From Sulfurovum sp. (lineage in GTDB: Bacteria; Campylobacterota; Campylobacteria; Campylobacterales; Sulfurovaceae): a stretch of 64,000 nt of DNA. The notes under the pieces are model-generated. The model ran no database searches and had not been told where the DNA came from. It saw nothing but the letters and a program-made list of their open reading frames with translations. Location of the stretch: positions 110,397-174,396 of the forward strand of contig JALWLD010000057.1 in the NCBI GenBank assembly GCA_027081115.1. The letters run 5' to 3'. Shown here in pieces: positions 44,776 through 53,033 of the stretch. Position 1 is the stretch's first letter; each line of letters begins with the position of its first letter. Position numbers and translations under genes: made by a program.

Positions 44776-45489
44776 ATGTCAAAACAGGCGATAAAAGTTG
44801 AAAATCTTGTCAAACATTTTGGAGAAGGGGACAGTCTTGTACGTGTGATAGAAGGGGCTGACTTTCGGGTGGACAAAGGAGAGTTGGTTGCACTTATTGC
44901 TCCTAGTGGTGCAGGGAAAACTACGCTTCTTATGATGATAGGCTGTGTGGAAGAACCGACAAGCGGAAAGATCTGGCTTGGGGATGAACTGGTTTATGAT
45001 AACAAATGGTTGACTAAAGTACAACGTAAGATCCGTCGTGAAAAGATTGGGTTTATCTTTCAGGCACACTATCTTATACCATTTTTAAATGTGATTGAAA
45101 ATGTTACACTTGTTCCTCAAACCAATGGTATTCCTGAAAAAGAAGCCAATGCCTTTGCCATGGAGCTTTTGGAATATTTTGATATAGCAGACAAAGCACA
45201 TAACCTCTCTTCTGAACTTTCCGGTGGTCAAAATCAGAGGGTTGCCATTGCCAGAGCACTTGCAAACAAACCACAGATCATTCTTGCAGATGAACCTACT
45301 GCTGCACTTGATACTGATCGTTCAGTCTCAGTGGTTAAAATGCTTAAAAAGATTGCACTCGATCAGGATGTTGCCATCATTATGGTTACTCATGATGAAG
45401 CAATGCTACCATTTTGTGATCGGATCTTAAAGATAGAAAATAAAAAAGTTGTCTCACATGAAGTACCTAAAGAGACAACAATGTTATAA
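44776..45489 (+). CDS. ABC exporter ATP-binding protein (DevA/LolD/MacB-like)
   Basis: A 237-residue ATPase: Walker A APSGAGKTTL, Q-loop IFQAHYLIPFLNV, signature LSGGQNQRVAIARAL, Walker B ILADEPTAALD, switch His in MVTHDE. It pairs with the FtsX-like permease. The operon ends in a hairpin at 45491-45509. Confidence 0.94.
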   Translation: MSKQAIKVENLVKHFGEGDSLVRVIEGADFRVDKGELVALIAPSGAGKTTLLMMIGCVEEPTSGKIWLGDELVYDNKWLTKVQRKIRREKIGFIFQAHYLIPFLNVIENVTLVPQTNGIPEKEANAFAMELLEYFDIADKAHNLSSELSGGQNQRVAIARALANKPQIILADEPTAALDTDRSVSVVKMLKKIALDQDVAIIMVTHDEAMLPFCDRILKIENKKVVSHEVPKETTML

Positions 45490-45490
45490 A

Positions 45491-45509
45491 GAGTAGTTGT
45501 TAACTACTC
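45491..45509. terminator. Bidirectional hairpin between convergent genes
   Basis: A perfect 8-bp inverted repeat GAGTAGTT / AACTACTC with loop GTT starts 2 bases after the ABC gene stop and includes the last codons and stop of the opposing gene. No strong T-run follows in either direction. Confidence 0.5.
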
Positions 45510-45823
45510 ATTTGTTGTAGGTAGTCATGCATCTGAAAATAGCCTATCATCATTTCAAACATCATTCGCCACATCAATTCCATACTAAAGAACATGAGGA
45601 GAAAAAAGAGCTTGGCATAGCGTTGGTTCTTAACATCTAGAGAGGAAAAAGCATCTAGAAATATCTCATTAAGAGAGCGGATGAATTGTACATTTTCTAC
45701 AAGGTATTTCCGACTTTTATAAAGTAGAATAGGGATGATAATCGCACCGATATAGTAGCAGACAATAAGAATATCTGCCGTTATAAAAGATTTAAACGTT
45801 AAAAAGTCAATAAGTGTTTGCAT
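45500..45823 (-). CDS. Membrane protein of unknown function
   Basis: A 107-residue protein with an N-terminal membrane helix (ADILIVCYYIGAIIIPILLY), a charged middle and a second hydrophobic segment (FFLLMFFSMELMWRMMFEMMIGYF) rich in Met and Phe. No family is recognised. It follows the DUF2141 gene by 18 bp on the same strand and is probably co-transcribed with it. Confidence 0.7.
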   Translation of the reverse strand: MQTLIDFLTFKSFITADILIVCYYIGAIIIPILLYKSRKYLVENVQFIRSLNEIFLDAFSSLDVKNQRYAKLFFLLMFFSMELMWRMMFEMMIGYFQMHDYLQQMSS

Positions 45824-45841
45824 AGAGATATTATAACCTAT

Positions 45842-46276
45842 TTAAAAATAGATCACTTTCATCTCTTTTTTTATGTTTTTATTAACGATAAAAGAGGCTG
45901 ACTTGAAGTTGGGAAGATTAAAAAAATTGATAGTTTCAAAATTACTCAATCCTACACCCTCTTCAGGCATGACCAGACCTTTGTCTATTTTATGATTGTT
46001 ATTCTCATCATGGTAAAAACTGACTGCATACTTTCCTTGTGGAAGGTTATTAAAGGTGGCTTTTGCATAGCCATTTTTCACTTTGACTCTTTTTTTCTTA
46101 AAGTAGAGGTTGAGTTTTTTATCAGGAATGGTTCCCTCTTTATTGTAGAGTGAAAACTGTACCTCTCCCTTATCATTCTTGAAGTTATCTGCTTCAACAG
46201 TTAACGTATAGCTGTCTTCAGAAGCAAAAAGTGTACTTCCTGATAAAAGTGAAAGAGCAAGTAATATATGTTTCAT
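45842..46276 (-). CDS. DUF2141 family exported protein
   Basis: A 144-residue periplasmic protein: signal peptide to about residue 19, then a beta-sandwich-like domain with the family pattern VQFSLYN, ATFNNLPQGKYAVSFYHDENNNHKID and GLVMPEEGVGLSNF. Function of DUF2141 is unknown. A single TTCAC half-site sits 15 bp before its -10 (see 46304-46324). Divergent from the second two-component system. Confidence 0.87.
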   Translation of the reverse strand: MKHILLALSLLSGSTLFASEDSYTLTVEADNFKNDKGEVQFSLYNKEGTIPDKKLNLYFKKKRVKVKNGYAKATFNNLPQGKYAVSFYHDENNNHKIDKGLVMPEEGVGLSNFETINFFNLPNFKSASFIVNKNIKKEMKVIYF

Positions 46277-46303
46277 TTGTAATCTCCTTGGGTATGGAGT
46301 AAG

Positions 46304-46324
46304 ACTATAACAGACAAATGTGAA
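46304..46324 (-). promoter_or_regulatory. Promoter of the DUF2141 gene with one DccR-like half-site
   Basis: On the minus strand TTCAC (46320-46324) starts 15 bp before the -10 TATAGT (46304-46309), the same spacing as the two-site boxes. The distal half-site is degenerate (TCCCA), so regulation by the same factor is uncertain. Confidence 0.4.
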
Positions 46325-46360
46325 TTAAAGTGGGATTATATGGCAGGATTGCATTCTCTT

Positions 46361-46395
46361 TGTTAGCAGAGTGTTAATGATGTGTATGTTAGAAT
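46361..46395 (+). promoter_or_regulatory. Promoter of the 46.4-kb two-component system with TGTTA direct repeats
   Basis: TGTTA at 46361 and 46372 and a weaker TGTAT at 46383 repeat with an exact 11-bp period, leading into an extended -10 (TG, one base, TAGAAT at 46390-46395). An 11-bp direct repeat is typical of OmpR-family regulator sites, so autoregulation is likely; the motif differs from the TTCAT box. Confidence 0.5.
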
Positions 46396-46448
46396 AGTAG
46401 AACTATACATTAAAATCAAATAATTTTATATTTAAAGGCATTGGCTTC

Positions 46449-47075
46449 ATGAAACTTCTATTACTCGAAGATGACCATATCTTAAGTGAGACATTAGAGT
46501 TATTCCTTACAAAAGAGGGCTATGAAGTGGATGTTGCACTGAGTGAAGAAGAAGCCATAGAGTTGACATTTGAGCATCAGTATGACTTATATCTTTTTGA
46601 TATAAATCTTCCCGAGGGTAACGGTTTAGAGTTCTTAAAAGCATTGCGCCATGCGGAAGATGAGACACCTACTATCTTTATTACGGCATTGACCGATATG
46701 AATTCTATGGCAAAAGGCTTTGAACTTAATGCTATTGACTACATCAAAAAACCTTTTGAACCCGAAGAACTGCTTATTCGCCTAAAGGCAAAATTTAAGG
46801 ATGAGATACTTCATTACGGAGAGATAGAATATGATCCAAAGTCTCAAGTATTACGCAAAGATGGAAAAATTATCAATATAGGAAATGTACCTTTCCGTGT
46901 CTTTGTCAAATTACTTATGAATACAGGAAATGTGGTAACACAGGATATACTTTGTGAATGTCTGGAAAATCCATCGGGTAATGCACTGCGTGTTGCTTTG
47001 ACTAAGATAAAACAGAAACTTAATATTGAGATAACCAATGTACGTGGTCAAGGATACCTACTTGAAACGTTATGA
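46449..47075 (+). CDS. OmpR-family response regulator (TCS 2)
   Basis: A 208-residue regulator: receiver with EDD at 7-9, phospho-acceptor D51 (LYLFDINLPEG), FITALTD and YIKKPFEPEE, then a short winged-helix domain (GNALRVALTKIKQKLN recognition region, VRGQGYLLETL end). It is more distant from the other two regulators in the DNA-binding domain, which agrees with its different promoter repeat. Its kinase follows with an overlap. Confidence 0.92.
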   Translation: MKLLLLEDDHILSETLELFLTKEGYEVDVALSEEEAIELTFEHQYDLYLFDINLPEGNGLEFLKALRHAEDETPTIFITALTDMNSMAKGFELNAIDYIKKPFEPEELLIRLKAKFKDEILHYGEIEYDPKSQVLRKDGKIINIGNVPFRVFVKLLMNTGNVVTQDILCECLENPSGNALRVALTKIKQKLNIEITNVRGQGYLLETL

Positions 47076-48117
47076 AAAAGAGTCTTTGTTTAAGAACTTC
47101 CTGGTTTTCTTTTCTCTGCTTGAGTTTTTACTCGTCTTTTTGTTTTTAGAGTTGTATCATACAGAAAAGAGAGAATATCGTCAAAATCTCTTTAAAACCA
47201 TGCAAGTATGTAGTTATACACTTGAGTGTGATCAGTTTGAGTTTGACTTTGTTTCCAAAGATGAGGGAAACCCCAATACCTTGATAGGGAATAGTGAGCT
47301 GTATGCCTATTTCTCTATACCTACGTCAGAAAAGTTTTATATCAAGATTTTATATCCTCAAGAAGCACTTAAAAAAGATATAGATGAAATACAATCTGGA
47401 TTCTGGATACGTTTTATTTTAGCAACATTTTTACTTTTTATCACCGCACTTTTTTTTACTTTTTATTCACTCAAACCCATACGAAAAGCGTTACAACTCA
47501 ATGATGAGTTCATTAAAGACATATTACATGATTTCAATACACCTATAACCTCGATGGTACTCAATATTAAGATGTTCAAAGATGAAAAAGGGGAAGACCC
47601 CTTTATGCAGAGAATTTCACATAGTATAGATACGCTTCTTTTTTTACAAAATAATTTAAAACATTTTTTGTTTCATTCACCTTCACAAAATGAAAATGTT
47701 GATGTGGCTAAACTTGCAAAAGGGCGTATGGATTTTATTGCCAATGCCTATCCGAAAGTGATTTTCTCTTTTCATAAAGAAAATGATCTTTTTAAAAATA
47801 CCAACCCCGATCTACTCTCCCGTATTTTAGACAATATTTTGAGCAATGCTGCTAAATACAACCGTCCTAAAGGATCTGTACATGTTGTAATAAAAAAAGA
47901 ATCTCTTTTCATTGAAGATACCGGTAAGGGTATAGAAAATGCAGAAAAAGTGATGCAGCGTTACTATAAAGAGCAGGAGCGTGGACTTGGTTTGGGTTTG
48001 CATATTGTAAAGAAATTAACAACTGAGCTCAATATTGAGATAAAAATAGCTTCGACAGTAGGTGTCGGTACTACGATAGAACTGGATTTTCGACATATAA
48101 AAGAGGTAGATTCATGA
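47062..48117 (+). CDS. Sensor histidine kinase (TCS 2)
   Basis: A 351-residue kinase: helix near residues 10-30, a short periplasmic sensor (about 70 residues, with CSYTLEC giving two cysteines), a second helix (FILATFLLFITALFFTFYS), phospho-acceptor H156 in DILHDFNTPITSM, and an HATPase domain (ILDNILSNAAKYN, EDTGKGI, GLGLGLHIV). I prefer the TTG at 47062 because AAGGA lies 7 bp upstream inside the regulator gene; an ATG at 47038 is also in frame. Overlaps the next gene by 4 bp. Confidence 0.88.
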   Translation: MKRYEKESLFKNFLVFFSLLEFLLVFLFLELYHTEKREYRQNLFKTMQVCSYTLECDQFEFDFVSKDEGNPNTLIGNSELYAYFSIPTSEKFYIKILYPQEALKKDIDEIQSGFWIRFILATFLLFITALFFTFYSLKPIRKALQLNDEFIKDILHDFNTPITSMVLNIKMFKDEKGEDPFMQRISHSIDTLLFLQNNLKHFLFHSPSQNENVDVAKLAKGRMDFIANAYPKVIFSFHKENDLFKNTNPDLLSRILDNILSNAAKYNRPKGSVHVVIKKESLFIEDTGKGIENAEKVMQRYYKEQERGLGLGLHIVKKLTTELNIEIKIASTVGVGTTIELDFRHIKEVDS

Positions 48118-48476
48118 GAATAGTAATATTTTTACTGGTATTTTTACTATACTTTACACCTTTATACCCCAAGTCTATTGATGCAGAGATTGAAGCGATA
48201 CAAAAAGCACCGGTTTCGGAACGTTTTAAACTAATGAATGAACTTAAAAAGAGACTTGTAAAGATGAAAGAGAAAGAGCGTATCCATGCACTTTCAAAAC
48301 TGCGAGCCAGTACCAAAAGTAAAAAAGCAAAAAAAGCTATAGGTAAAGTGGAACAACGTAGTAAGAGCATTGCAAAGCAACATTTAGAAAATGAGATGGA
48401 GAACCACATTGAGAATGAATTGGAGAACCAGATCCAGGAGAATAATGAAGAGAATGAAGGAGATGATGATGATTAA
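48114..48476 (+). CDS. Exported charged helical protein of unknown function
   Basis: A 120-residue protein with a signal peptide (IVIFLLVFLLYFTPLYP) and a highly charged helical body (RFKLMNELKKRLVKMKEKER, then a Lys-rich stretch) that ends in an Asn/Glu/Asp-rich tail with four Asp codons. Those GAT repeats contain the ribosome site and start codons of the next gene. The third gene of the TCS 2 operon; probably periplasmic and coiled-coil. No known family recognised. Confidence 0.75.
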   Translation: MRIVIFLLVFLLYFTPLYPKSIDAEIEAIQKAPVSERFKLMNELKKRLVKMKEKERIHALSKLRASTKSKKAKKAIGKVEQRSKSIAKQHLENEMENHIENELENQIQENNEENEGDDDD

Positions 48477-49278
48477 ACCATTTTACACCATATTGCTTTT
48501 AAGTGGAGGTCTATGTGCTGAAGCTATACAAGATACAGATTTCGATGGTGTACCTGATGCACAAGATAACTGCCCCAACACCCCTTTTCTCAATCAGGTA
48601 AATTCCCAGGGGTGTACTACAAGTGTTTTGAGGCTCCCTGATGAGACAGATTATGACAGTATGACGATGACACTTGCAAGTGGTTATGAAAACAATGATG
48701 ATCTTCCTGGTGTGACAAAACAGTATAAGACAAAGTTTCAAGTTAATTATTATCATAATGACTGGAGTTATTCTATACGTAGTTCATTCCGTACTAGAGA
48801 TGATGACGGTGGCTTGGGAGATACAACATTGAAGATTCGAAAACGATTTCGTCTTAGTCCTGAAATCAGACTCAATTTGGGTGCTGGATTGAAGCTACCA
48901 ACCTATGATTTCCTTGGAAACAAAACAGACTATAAACTCTATAGTTCACTCTATTATTATCCGACAGGTGCAGTCTCTTTTTTTGGAGGGTTTAATTACA
49001 CCTTCATTCAAGATGAAGAGATCATGGGAGAGTTACAGAATAGAAGTAATCTTTATGTGGGTGCAGGATACTTTTTTAGAGATGATCTCTATGCAAATAT
49101 TACCTATATGTATGAAAAGAGTAAGTATGTTTATGAACACCCTGAATATTCACTTTCAGGAACACTTTTTTATCAGGTGACTGACAGTTGGTTTGCCACA
49201 CTCTATTATAAACAAGATATTTTAGATGAAGATCTTCATGAAGAACTTTACTTTAAGTTAGGATATAAATTCTGGTAG
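48469..49278 (+). CDS. Outer-membrane barrel protein with thrombospondin-type-3 calcium repeat
   Basis: A 269-residue exported protein. After the signal peptide comes one thrombospondin type 3-like Ca2+ motif (DTDFDGVPDAQDNCPNTP, followed by a paired cysteine in QGCTT), then a barrel-like domain of alternating strands (LRLNLGAGLKLPTYDF-type region, YYPTGAVSFFGGFNYTF, YFFRDDLYANITYMYEKS) ending in aromatic YKFW. The ATG at 48469 is 6 bp after AAGGAG; in-frame ATGs at 48463 and 48466 are closer. It ends the TCS 2 operon and is probably its effector or target. Confidence 0.82.
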   Translation: MIKPFYTILLLSGGLCAEAIQDTDFDGVPDAQDNCPNTPFLNQVNSQGCTTSVLRLPDETDYDSMTMTLASGYENNDDLPGVTKQYKTKFQVNYYHNDWSYSIRSSFRTRDDDGGLGDTTLKIRKRFRLSPEIRLNLGAGLKLPTYDFLGNKTDYKLYSSLYYYPTGAVSFFGGFNYTFIQDEEIMGELQNRSNLYVGAGYFFRDDLYANITYMYEKSKYVYEHPEYSLSGTLFYQVTDSWFATLYYKQDILDEDLHEELYFKLGYKFW

Positions 49279-49284
49279 GAAGAT

Positions 49285-49308
49285 ACCTTTTTTTATATAA
49301 AAAAAGGT
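49285..49308. terminator. Bidirectional intrinsic terminator (palindrome)
   Basis: A perfect 24-bp palindrome: ACC, seven T, ATAT, seven A, GGT. It would form a T-rich hairpin in either direction, between the convergent barrel and cytochrome genes. Confidence 0.7.
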
Positions 49309-49343
49309 CTGTCCGGATTAGTTTAGAAGTATTATAGATAGGG

Positions 49344-49380
49344 AGAAGGAGAGAAAGGGGGAAAACTCTCCTTCTATTTT
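49344..49380 (+). terminator. Second terminator hairpin before the cytochrome gene end
   Basis: A perfect 10-bp stem AGAAGGAGAG / CTCTCCTTCT (49344-49353 and 49366-49375) with a 12-nt loop, followed by ATTTT on the plus strand. It lies 5-42 bases past the opposing cytochrome gene stop and could protect that transcript's end as well. Confidence 0.6.
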
Positions 49381-49385
49381 GAAGA

Positions 49386-51065
49386 TTAATCTCCACTTGG
49401 TCCATTATGGCAGTCATAACAGCTCACTTTGTGTCCTTTTGTAAAGTTCTTTTGACCCCATTCTGTTGAGAATGAACGGTTCGTCCATGTAGATGAGAGT
49501 ACAGAACCTCTATAGTCTTGACCATGACATGTTTTACATTGTGCAGGATTGTTTTCTGCTGCATCTTCATGATCTCCAACCCAAGATTGTCCTACAGGGT
49601 GCATACCATGAGGTCCACCAGTTACTGTTTTTGGTACAGTTGTGTGACATGCTGTACACTCTGCAATAGTACCGGTATGACCTTGCATCTGTTCACTGAG
49701 TATATTGTCTGCGTTATGTGCCGGATAGATAGCATGGGTAGCTCCATGACATGCTTCACATTGTAATTTACCATGACCGGTACTGTATCGGTAGAGACTA
49801 AGTCCTGTTGCTGGTGTATTAAGGTTGGTAGCAAACTGTGTATCGACCACATGTCTGAGTGTATTGGTTGCAGGATCGATTGCTGAGATCTCTCTTTTTC
49901 CATTGTAGTGACAAGCTTGACAGTTTGGCTCATTGAACCATCCTTCTCTGCTGCTACTTCCTACGGCAGTCATATTACCGTGACAACTCTGACACTGCAT
50001 GGCATTGTTACCGTTAGCATCTTTTGCATCTCCCATAGCACCTCTTAGACATTTTGTCTGTGCACCAGGGTGGCAAGTATAGCAGGCATTTCTGTTGGTA
50101 ATATCATCAAGTGGTAATCCATTTAATGGATCAATAACTTTTGAGTGCTTTGCATGTATAGCTGAAGTAAAGGCTGATATATTATTTACACCTGTACCAG
50201 GCAATGCATTGGATCGGTGACATGCCGCACAAAGAATGGCGGTACCAGCGTTGGCTGTGGCTTCAAGGCCATTGGGATCATAGTTATATCCCTTTACCTG
50301 TAATGCAGCAGTATTGTTGGTAACTGCATTGGGGTTCTTTTCATCATGCAAACGTAAAATATTGAACTTGAAATCTTTTTCAGGATCAGCATTATTTACC
50401 CAACCAGCTGCTGGTGTGGCATCAGCATTTGCTGAATTACTCTCATGACACCGTTTACAATCCATCTCGTCACTGACGGGTAGTACCGTTGTAGCTTCTG
50501 AGAGGATATTCCCCTGTGCATCTTTTGCAATTATTTTGACTAAAGGGTAATAGTTTTTACTACCATCATCATTGTATGGAGTTATAGGGATACCCTCTGC
50601 TTCCCACCATTGGTGTGTGGCATTAAAGGTAAGCTTTTGAGGTGTTGTACTCGGTGTCTTTACCCCGGTAAGTCCTGTATCTTTAGCCAGTACTGCACCA
50701 AAAAGTGATTTACTATGGTCCCAGAAGTTTGTTTTGTCAGTACTTGTGGTATTCATTTTCCCATCTGTACCCTTGACTGCTTCATAGGTTAGTGTTATTC
50801 CTGAAGTAACAAGGTCACCATTTTTGTCTTTAATTTGTGCATGCAGATTGTTGTAGGGAGGCAGGACTGAGAAGACTGCAAAGTCATTTCCATCCATACA
50901 GTGCATCCCCAGATCATTCCAGGCGGTTAGTGCATATTTGTAGGATGCATTGGGTGCATTTAGTACTGGATCACTGATATCTTCAGTATCTCCATCTTCA
51001 CCTCCACCACAACCGGCAATCATTAAGGAAGCTGATAAGGCAAGCCATAATTTTTTATGTTTCAT
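49386..51065 (-). CDS. Nine-haem c-type cytochrome lipoprotein
   Basis: A 559-residue lipoprotein (lipobox IAGC, C19) with nine CXXCH haem sites: CKRCH, CAACH, CYTCH, CQSCH, CQACH, CEACH, CTACH, CKTCH and CYDCH, all in the C-terminal two thirds. The N-terminal 200 residues are beta-rich, with a conserved-looking YALTAWNDLGMHCMDGNDFAVFS segment. Layout recalls surface multihaem cytochromes used for extracellular or periplasmic electron transfer. No porin-cytochrome partner is adjacent, so the route of electrons is unknown. Divergent from the propeller lipoprotein. Confidence 0.9.
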   Translation of the reverse strand: MKHKKLWLALSASLMIAGCGGGEDGDTEDISDPVLNAPNASYKYALTAWNDLGMHCMDGNDFAVFSVLPPYNNLHAQIKDKNGDLVTSGITLTYEAVKGTDGKMNTTSTDKTNFWDHSKSLFGAVLAKDTGLTGVKTPSTTPQKLTFNATHQWWEAEGIPITPYNDDGSKNYYPLVKIIAKDAQGNILSEATTVLPVSDEMDCKRCHESNSANADATPAAGWVNNADPEKDFKFNILRLHDEKNPNAVTNNTAALQVKGYNYDPNGLEATANAGTAILCAACHRSNALPGTGVNNISAFTSAIHAKHSKVIDPLNGLPLDDITNRNACYTCHPGAQTKCLRGAMGDAKDANGNNAMQCQSCHGNMTAVGSSSREGWFNEPNCQACHYNGKREISAIDPATNTLRHVVDTQFATNLNTPATGLSLYRYSTGHGKLQCEACHGATHAIYPAHNADNILSEQMQGHTGTIAECTACHTTVPKTVTGGPHGMHPVGQSWVGDHEDAAENNPAQCKTCHGQDYRGSVLSSTWTNRSFSTEWGQKNFTKGHKVSCYDCHNGPSGD

Positions 51066-51163
51066 TTTTCTCTCCTTCTAGTAGAAATATTTCAAATTTT
51101 AACTTAAGAAGTGTTAGCGGTTTGTGTCTATAAAATATCTATAAAAGGATGTACGATAAAAAC

Positions 51164-51195
51164 TTCATACTTTTTTCATACTTTCACTCTACAAT
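51164..51195 (+). promoter_or_regulatory. DccR-like box promoter of the propeller lipoprotein
   Basis: TTCAT (51164-51168) and TTCAT (51175-51179), 11 bp apart; -10 TACAAT (51190-51195), 15 bp after the second half-site starts. A separate CTATAAAA direct repeat, also with 11-bp period (51128 and 51139), lies closer to the divergent cytochrome gene. Confidence 0.75.
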
Positions 51196-51225
51196 GGCTT
51201 ACTCTTTAAAAGAAGGAATGAATAA

Positions 51226-52443
51226 ATGAAGTATTATATATTGGTATTCTCTGTATTTATGTTACTTGGGTGTGAACATGGAAAGATGATGGAAGAAGAG
51301 GTTATGACTACAACAGTTATTCATAAAACCCTCTATTATGGAGATATCGTGAGTGATAAAGTAGTTATGCTTGATATTGAAAGTATGAAATTAAGAGACA
51401 GTATTGACAGTAATGGACATTACCCCTATGAGGTCTCTGAAGGTTTTGGAACAGATCTTTTTGTGATCAATAGAAAAGACTATACTATAGGTATTTTAGA
51501 TACATATACTAATACGATTGCAGATGCAGTTGCTCTGGACTTCTCTCCACGTTCTGTGAAGATCAACAATTTGGATGCTTTTTTAACCTCTTCAAATGCA
51601 CCTTCTGGTGCAATCATCAATGGCAATATAGCTTCAGCAGCTTATTCGGACTCTAGTTACGTTGACCCTGTCTCTTATGGGGGGACTAATGCCACCGGAC
51701 ATCCGGTTTGGGTTGACAATAACTACTTTTTACTTTTAGATAGAACAGAGAATAGTCTAGAGCTTTATGTTAAGGGCAATTACTTGCCTATTGACAAGTT
51801 TAAAACAAAAAGTTCTATACATCATGTCATGTTGAAAAATGGATATTTTTACGGTATAGAAGAGGGGGAGCAGAATGTTGTCTCCCCTGGGATACTGAAG
51901 TTTTCTGTTAGTAGTGGCAAAATCAATATTATTCAGGAACGTCTTCTCTCCGAATTGAGTGGCTTACCAAGTGACTTTTTACCTGCAACCTGGGGTGCCC
52001 ATCATGGTGCTTTTCATCCTACGCAAGAGTATATCTATATGGGATCATCAGAGGGAAATGTATTTGTTCTGGATTTAGCGACTCTTTCATTGAAAGATAC
52101 GTTTAAATCAGGTAAAGGAGTGGGGCATATTTTATTTCATAATAATCTACTCATCACTACGAACCATTATGATACATTTAAATCTTTTTATGATGCAGCA
52201 AACCCGGTAAGTAATGTCTTTATTAAAAATATCTATTTTGATACAAAGGTTTATGCAGATATGACCATGCAGTCACATACTACGCATATCGTGGAGAATA
52301 TGATGTACTTCATGTTTAACACAGATCATGACTCTACACTCTATGAGATTGATTTGGATCGTTTGCATATATATAGAGCATTAACTTTGGATAATCATAC
52401 GTGTCTTATGGGGAGTTTTGTAGAGAGTGAAGATGCCATGTAA
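51226..52443 (+). CDS. Beta-propeller-like lipoprotein
   Basis: A 405-residue lipoprotein (lipobox LLGC, C16). The body has repeated blade-like segments (VVMLDIESMKLRDSID, IGILDTYTNTIADAVAL, NVFVLDLATLSLKDTF) typical of YVTN/WD-like propellers. Histidines cluster in loops (WGAHHGAFHP, TTNHYDTF, MQSHTTHIVEN, NTDHDST), which could bind metal, somewhat as the propeller of N2O reductase does. No enzyme family is assigned. Its promoter carries the TTCAT box. Confidence 0.8.
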   Translation: MKYYILVFSVFMLLGCEHGKMMEEEVMTTTVIHKTLYYGDIVSDKVVMLDIESMKLRDSIDSNGHYPYEVSEGFGTDLFVINRKDYTIGILDTYTNTIADAVALDFSPRSVKINNLDAFLTSSNAPSGAIINGNIASAAYSDSSYVDPVSYGGTNATGHPVWVDNNYFLLLDRTENSLELYVKGNYLPIDKFKTKSSIHHVMLKNGYFYGIEEGEQNVVSPGILKFSVSSGKINIIQERLLSELSGLPSDFLPATWGAHHGAFHPTQEYIYMGSSEGNVFVLDLATLSLKDTFKSGKGVGHILFHNNLLITTNHYDTFKSFYDAANPVSNVFIKNIYFDTKVYADMTMQSHTTHIVENMMYFMFNTDHDSTLYEIDLDRLHIYRALTLDNHTCLMGSFVESEDAM

Positions 52444-52458
52444 GGCATCTACCTATCA

Positions 52459-52502
52459 TTTTTTTATACTTATCTGTGTAAAAAAAGAAGAGTGGTTTTT
52501 TT
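52459..52502 (+). terminator. Terminator after the propeller lipoprotein
   Basis: An 11-bp A/T-rich stem with one wobble (52459-52469 with 52476-52486, loop TTATCT) is followed by a T7 run at 52496-52502. It lies in the gap between convergent genes. Confidence 0.5.
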
Positions 52503-52560
52503 AAACTTGTCTCATATATTTTTGGCATAGTTCATATTGTCTATGAATTTTGTTGTAGCA

Positions 52561-52923
52561 TTATCGGCCTCGTCCACCGCCGCCACGACCACCACCTGCT
52601 CCACCGGGGCCACCACCACCCATTCCCCCTGCAGCACCACCGCCTAAACTGGCAGCAGGACCTGCCCCTGATCCTGCACCACCACCAGGGTTGGCAATGT
52701 TACTTTGTCCCAAGCCGGATTGAAATTTGAATTTAAAACGTGATTTGTTCTTATATTCAAATATCTTCTCTTTCTCTTTTTTTTCTATCTCTGCATAGGT
52801 GTCAACAAAGGTAAAATAATAAGGTTTTTCTTTTTTCTTTTTTTTAGAAGCGCTGTGCTCTTTTGCATGCACTGTGACAGTGAGTATGACAATAGTTAAT
52901 AACATAATGGGTTTTTTAAACAT
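52561..52923 (-). CDS. Exported glycine-rich protein
   Basis: A 120-residue protein with a signal peptide (IMLLTIVILTVTVHA), a Lys/Glu-rich middle (two KKKKKE/KKEKEK-type runs), and a C-terminal 45 residues that are mostly Gly with Ala, Pro, Ser and Arg, ending GGGGRGR. Such tails are flexible and sticky; a structural or surface role is possible. No family recognised. The DccR-like box lies in its promoter on the minus strand. Confidence 0.75.
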   Translation of the reverse strand: MFKKPIMLLTIVILTVTVHAKEHSASKKKKKEKPYYFTFVDTYAEIEKKEKEKIFEYKNKSRFKFKFQSGLGQSNIANPGGGAGSGAGPAASLGGGAAGGMGGGGPGGAGGGRGGGGRGR

Positions 52924-52987
52924 CTATTGCCTCACTTTCACAGAATTTAATCCCTTTTTAACATTTAATATAGAGGGTATTTATAGT

Positions 52988-53019
52988 ATTATAATATAGT
53001 ATTGTGAAATAAATGTAAA
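52988..53019 (-). promoter_or_regulatory. DccR-like box promoter of the glycine-rich gene
   Basis: On the minus strand TTTAC (53015-53019) and TTCAC (53004-53008), 11 bp apart; -10 TATAAT (52988-52993), 15 bp after the second half-site starts. The distal site has one mismatch. It is back to back with the box of the TCS 3 promoter. Confidence 0.7.
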
Positions 53020-53033
53020 GTCCTACAATTTTA

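Noticed and set aside
51113-51130. TGTTAGC and TGTGTCT upstream of the nine-haem cytochrome, like the TCS 2 repeat
   Set aside because: The second unit is 10 bp, not 11 bp, away and matches poorly.
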